A stretch of DNA of 64,000 nt, taken from the NCBI GenBank assembly GCA_903822175.1, contig CAIJOB010000022.1, forward strand, positions 62,001 to 126,000, read 5' to 3'. The notes beneath the pieces are model-generated. The model saw only the letters and a list, made by a program, of their open reading frames with translations. It did no database searches and was not told where the DNA came from. Source of the stretch: an uncultured Alphaproteobacteria bacterium. GTDB taxonomy: Bacteria; Pseudomonadota; Alphaproteobacteria; Caulobacterales; Caulobacteraceae. Positions 62,509 through 64,000 of this stretch are shown here, in pieces (within the stretch, counting starts at the first letter, position 1; the number at the start of each line of letters is the position of its first letter). Position numbers and translations under genes: made by a program.

Positions 62509-63819
62509 TCAGGTTCGCGGCAGGCCCGCCACCTGATTGAGCCGCGCCCAGCTGCGACCATGCGCTCCATGGCCGGCCGCGCCGCCTCTGTCGAGGGCGG
62601 CCAACCAGCGGGCCTCGGCGGCGTCGGCCTCCCGCCAGCACTCGGCGACGGCCCGTTTCAGGACCTCGGCCCCCGCGTCCAGGGCCCCATCGATCCGCGC
62701 CTGGAACTCGGCCTCCAGCGCGTCCCGCTCGCCTTCGATCGAAGCGAGACCTGCCGAGAAATCGCGCAGCAGGGCACGATGCAACCGCTCGTGGCGCCAC
62801 CACAGCGTCTCGTCGTCGAAGCGGTCGGTGGGCGCCGGCCCCTGGGGTGGGAGGCCGGTCTCGAACAGCATCGGCTTGAACAGGCTGATGCAAGGCGCTG
62901 AGGTTCCGGTCAGCCAGTGGACGGCGCGGCCAGGCCTAAGCTCGCTGACCATCGAGGCCACCGACTGGCTGCGGCGCGGCCCTTGCGCGGCGTGCATGCA
63001 GATCGTCCGCCCGTGCGTGTTGGCCGGGCTCCAGTCGGGGTCCTCGCCGTGGTCGCGCAGCGCGGCCATCATGGAGCCCGGCGTCACCCTGGGCGCAGCG
63101 CGGTCGAGCAGCGCATTGCCCCGCGCGCAGCGGCCGCGCCCGAAGCTCGCGGCATCGCGCACCGGATCGAGCAGTTCGGCCGCCACGTCGAACCGGCCAT
63201 CGGCGCCGGTCCAGCCCTCGCGCCGCGCGTGGGCGGCCAGGTCGACGCTGACCGCGTCATAGGTGCGGCCGATCGAGTAGGCGTTGGAGAGCGCCCGATG
63301 GTTCGCCACCCGCTCCACCGCCCACCAACGCCCGGCGGTCTCTAGCACATAGGCCTCCGTGGCGTCGGCGACGATGAAGCCGTTGTTGTAGTAGAACCGG
63401 CCCAGGTGCCCGCAGTCGCCGCCTTGGCCATAACGTTCCAGCAGGCCAGTCATCACCTCGACCGCCTGCGCCGCCGTCGCCGCCCGCTCCAGGCCCAGCC
63501 GGACCAGGTCCATGCCGGTGAGCGCGCGCTTGCGCTCGGCCGGCGTCTTGGCGTGCTGGGCCTCATTGCCTATGGCCACCCCATGCTCATTGGCGCCCAT
63601 CTCCGCGCCCCACATCCAGAACGGCCGGCTGAGCAGGCAGGCATGCGTCGCCGGTGCGTCGGGGATGGTTAGGTAGGTGAGCTTCAGGTCCCCGCCGCCG
63701 CTGCGCCTTGGCGACAGCTCCAGGCCCTGCGCCTCGTTGCGCTCCCGATCACTGTTCTTGGCGAACAGCGCCGCGCCCCGCGCCGTCGAGCCCGCCAGAG
63801 CGACCAGGGTGTCACACAT
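62509..63819 (-). CDS. C69/U34 family dipeptidase (secernin-like)
   Basis: MCDTLVALAGSTARGAALFAKNSDRERNEAQGLEL: Cys2 nucleophile and NSDR motif. Confidence 0.87.
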   Translation of the reverse strand: MCDTLVALAGSTARGAALFAKNSDRERNEAQGLELSPRRSGGGDLKLTYLTIPDAPATHACLLSRPFWMWGAEMGANEHGVAIGNEAQHAKTPAERKRALTGMDLVRLGLERAATAAQAVEVMTGLLERYGQGGDCGHLGRFYYNNGFIVADATEAYVLETAGRWWAVERVANHRALSNAYSIGRTYDAVSVDLAAHARREGWTGADGRFDVAAELLDPVRDAASFGRGRCARGNALLDRAAPRVTPGSMMAALRDHGEDPDWSPANTHGRTICMHAAQGPRRSQSVASMVSELRPGRAVHWLTGTSAPCISLFKPMLFETGLPPQGPAPTDRFDDETLWWRHERLHRALLRDFSAGLASIEGERDALEAEFQARIDGALDAGAEVLKRAVAECWREADAAEARWLAALDRGGAAGHGAHGRSWARLNQVAGLPRT

Positions 63820-63834
63820 GCCGGCGGGGCCCAG

Positions 63835-64000
63835 TCAGTGTTGGTTCGGGACGGTGATGCATTGATGCTTGGCGAAGTCGGTGGGCGGCTTCTTCTCGTT
63901 CGCAGACACGTGGCGCTGGAACACCCATGTCACCAGCAGAGGCGATTCGGTGTCGTCGAAGACGCTTTTCGGCGTTTCGTGGATTTCGGCGACGATATCG
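63835..64000 (-). CDS. Hypothetical protein, N-terminus beyond window
   Basis: Minus frame open from window end: DIVAEIHETPKSVFDDTESPLLVTWVFQRHVSANEKKPPTDFAKHQCITVPNQH*. Confidence 0.5.
   Translation of the reverse strand, partial: DIVAEIHETPKSVFDDTESPLLVTWVFQRHVSANEKKPPTDFAKHQCITVPNQH

Overview
High-GC bacterial chromosome segment, densely coding; the gene set suggests an alphaproteobacterium of the Caulobacterales (Caulobacter/Phenylobacterium-like), which is inference only. I see no rRNA, canonical tRNA, CRISPR array, prophage or transposase. Main blocks: (1) NIPSNAP/ABM proteins, a DHA2 MFS pump, an APH-like phosphotransferase, a P450 and a divergent hypothetical; (2) a minus-strand Tad pilus core, cpaB-cpaC-cpaE-cpaF-tadB-tadC, with no cpaD, pilin or prepilin peptidase; (3) an aldo/keto reductase, CaiB CoA-transferase, secreted hypothetical, thiolase and flavin reductase run; (4) a leucine/acyclic-terpene type acyl-CoA carboxylase operon with an embedded DUF3667 gene, divergent from an acyl-CoA dehydrogenase and enoyl-CoA hydratase; (5) UrcA and glycine-zipper small proteins, then glcDEF preceded by a structured non-coding leader; (6) GST, MFS, acyl-CoA ligase, Met-rich protein, MHYT hybrid kinase, PQQ/cytochrome c dehydrogenase, glycosyltransferase, S10 peptidase and GH3; (7) a CDF transporter followed by a tight DUF4129-DUF4350-MoxR-DUF58-SpoIIM-RDD operon; (8) a partial rut operon (rutABC) carrying a palindromic repeat, plus a nitroreductase, DUF1993, an ornithine cyclodeaminase family gene interrupted by an in-frame TAG, a beta-alanine-type aminotransferase and a C69 peptidase. 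Items most worth a second look: the interrupted ornithine cyclodeaminase, the cloverleaf-like RNA candidate before glcD, the 22-bp perfect palindrome before urcA, the MoxR/DUF58 operon, the incomplete rut operon and the cpaD-less Tad locus.
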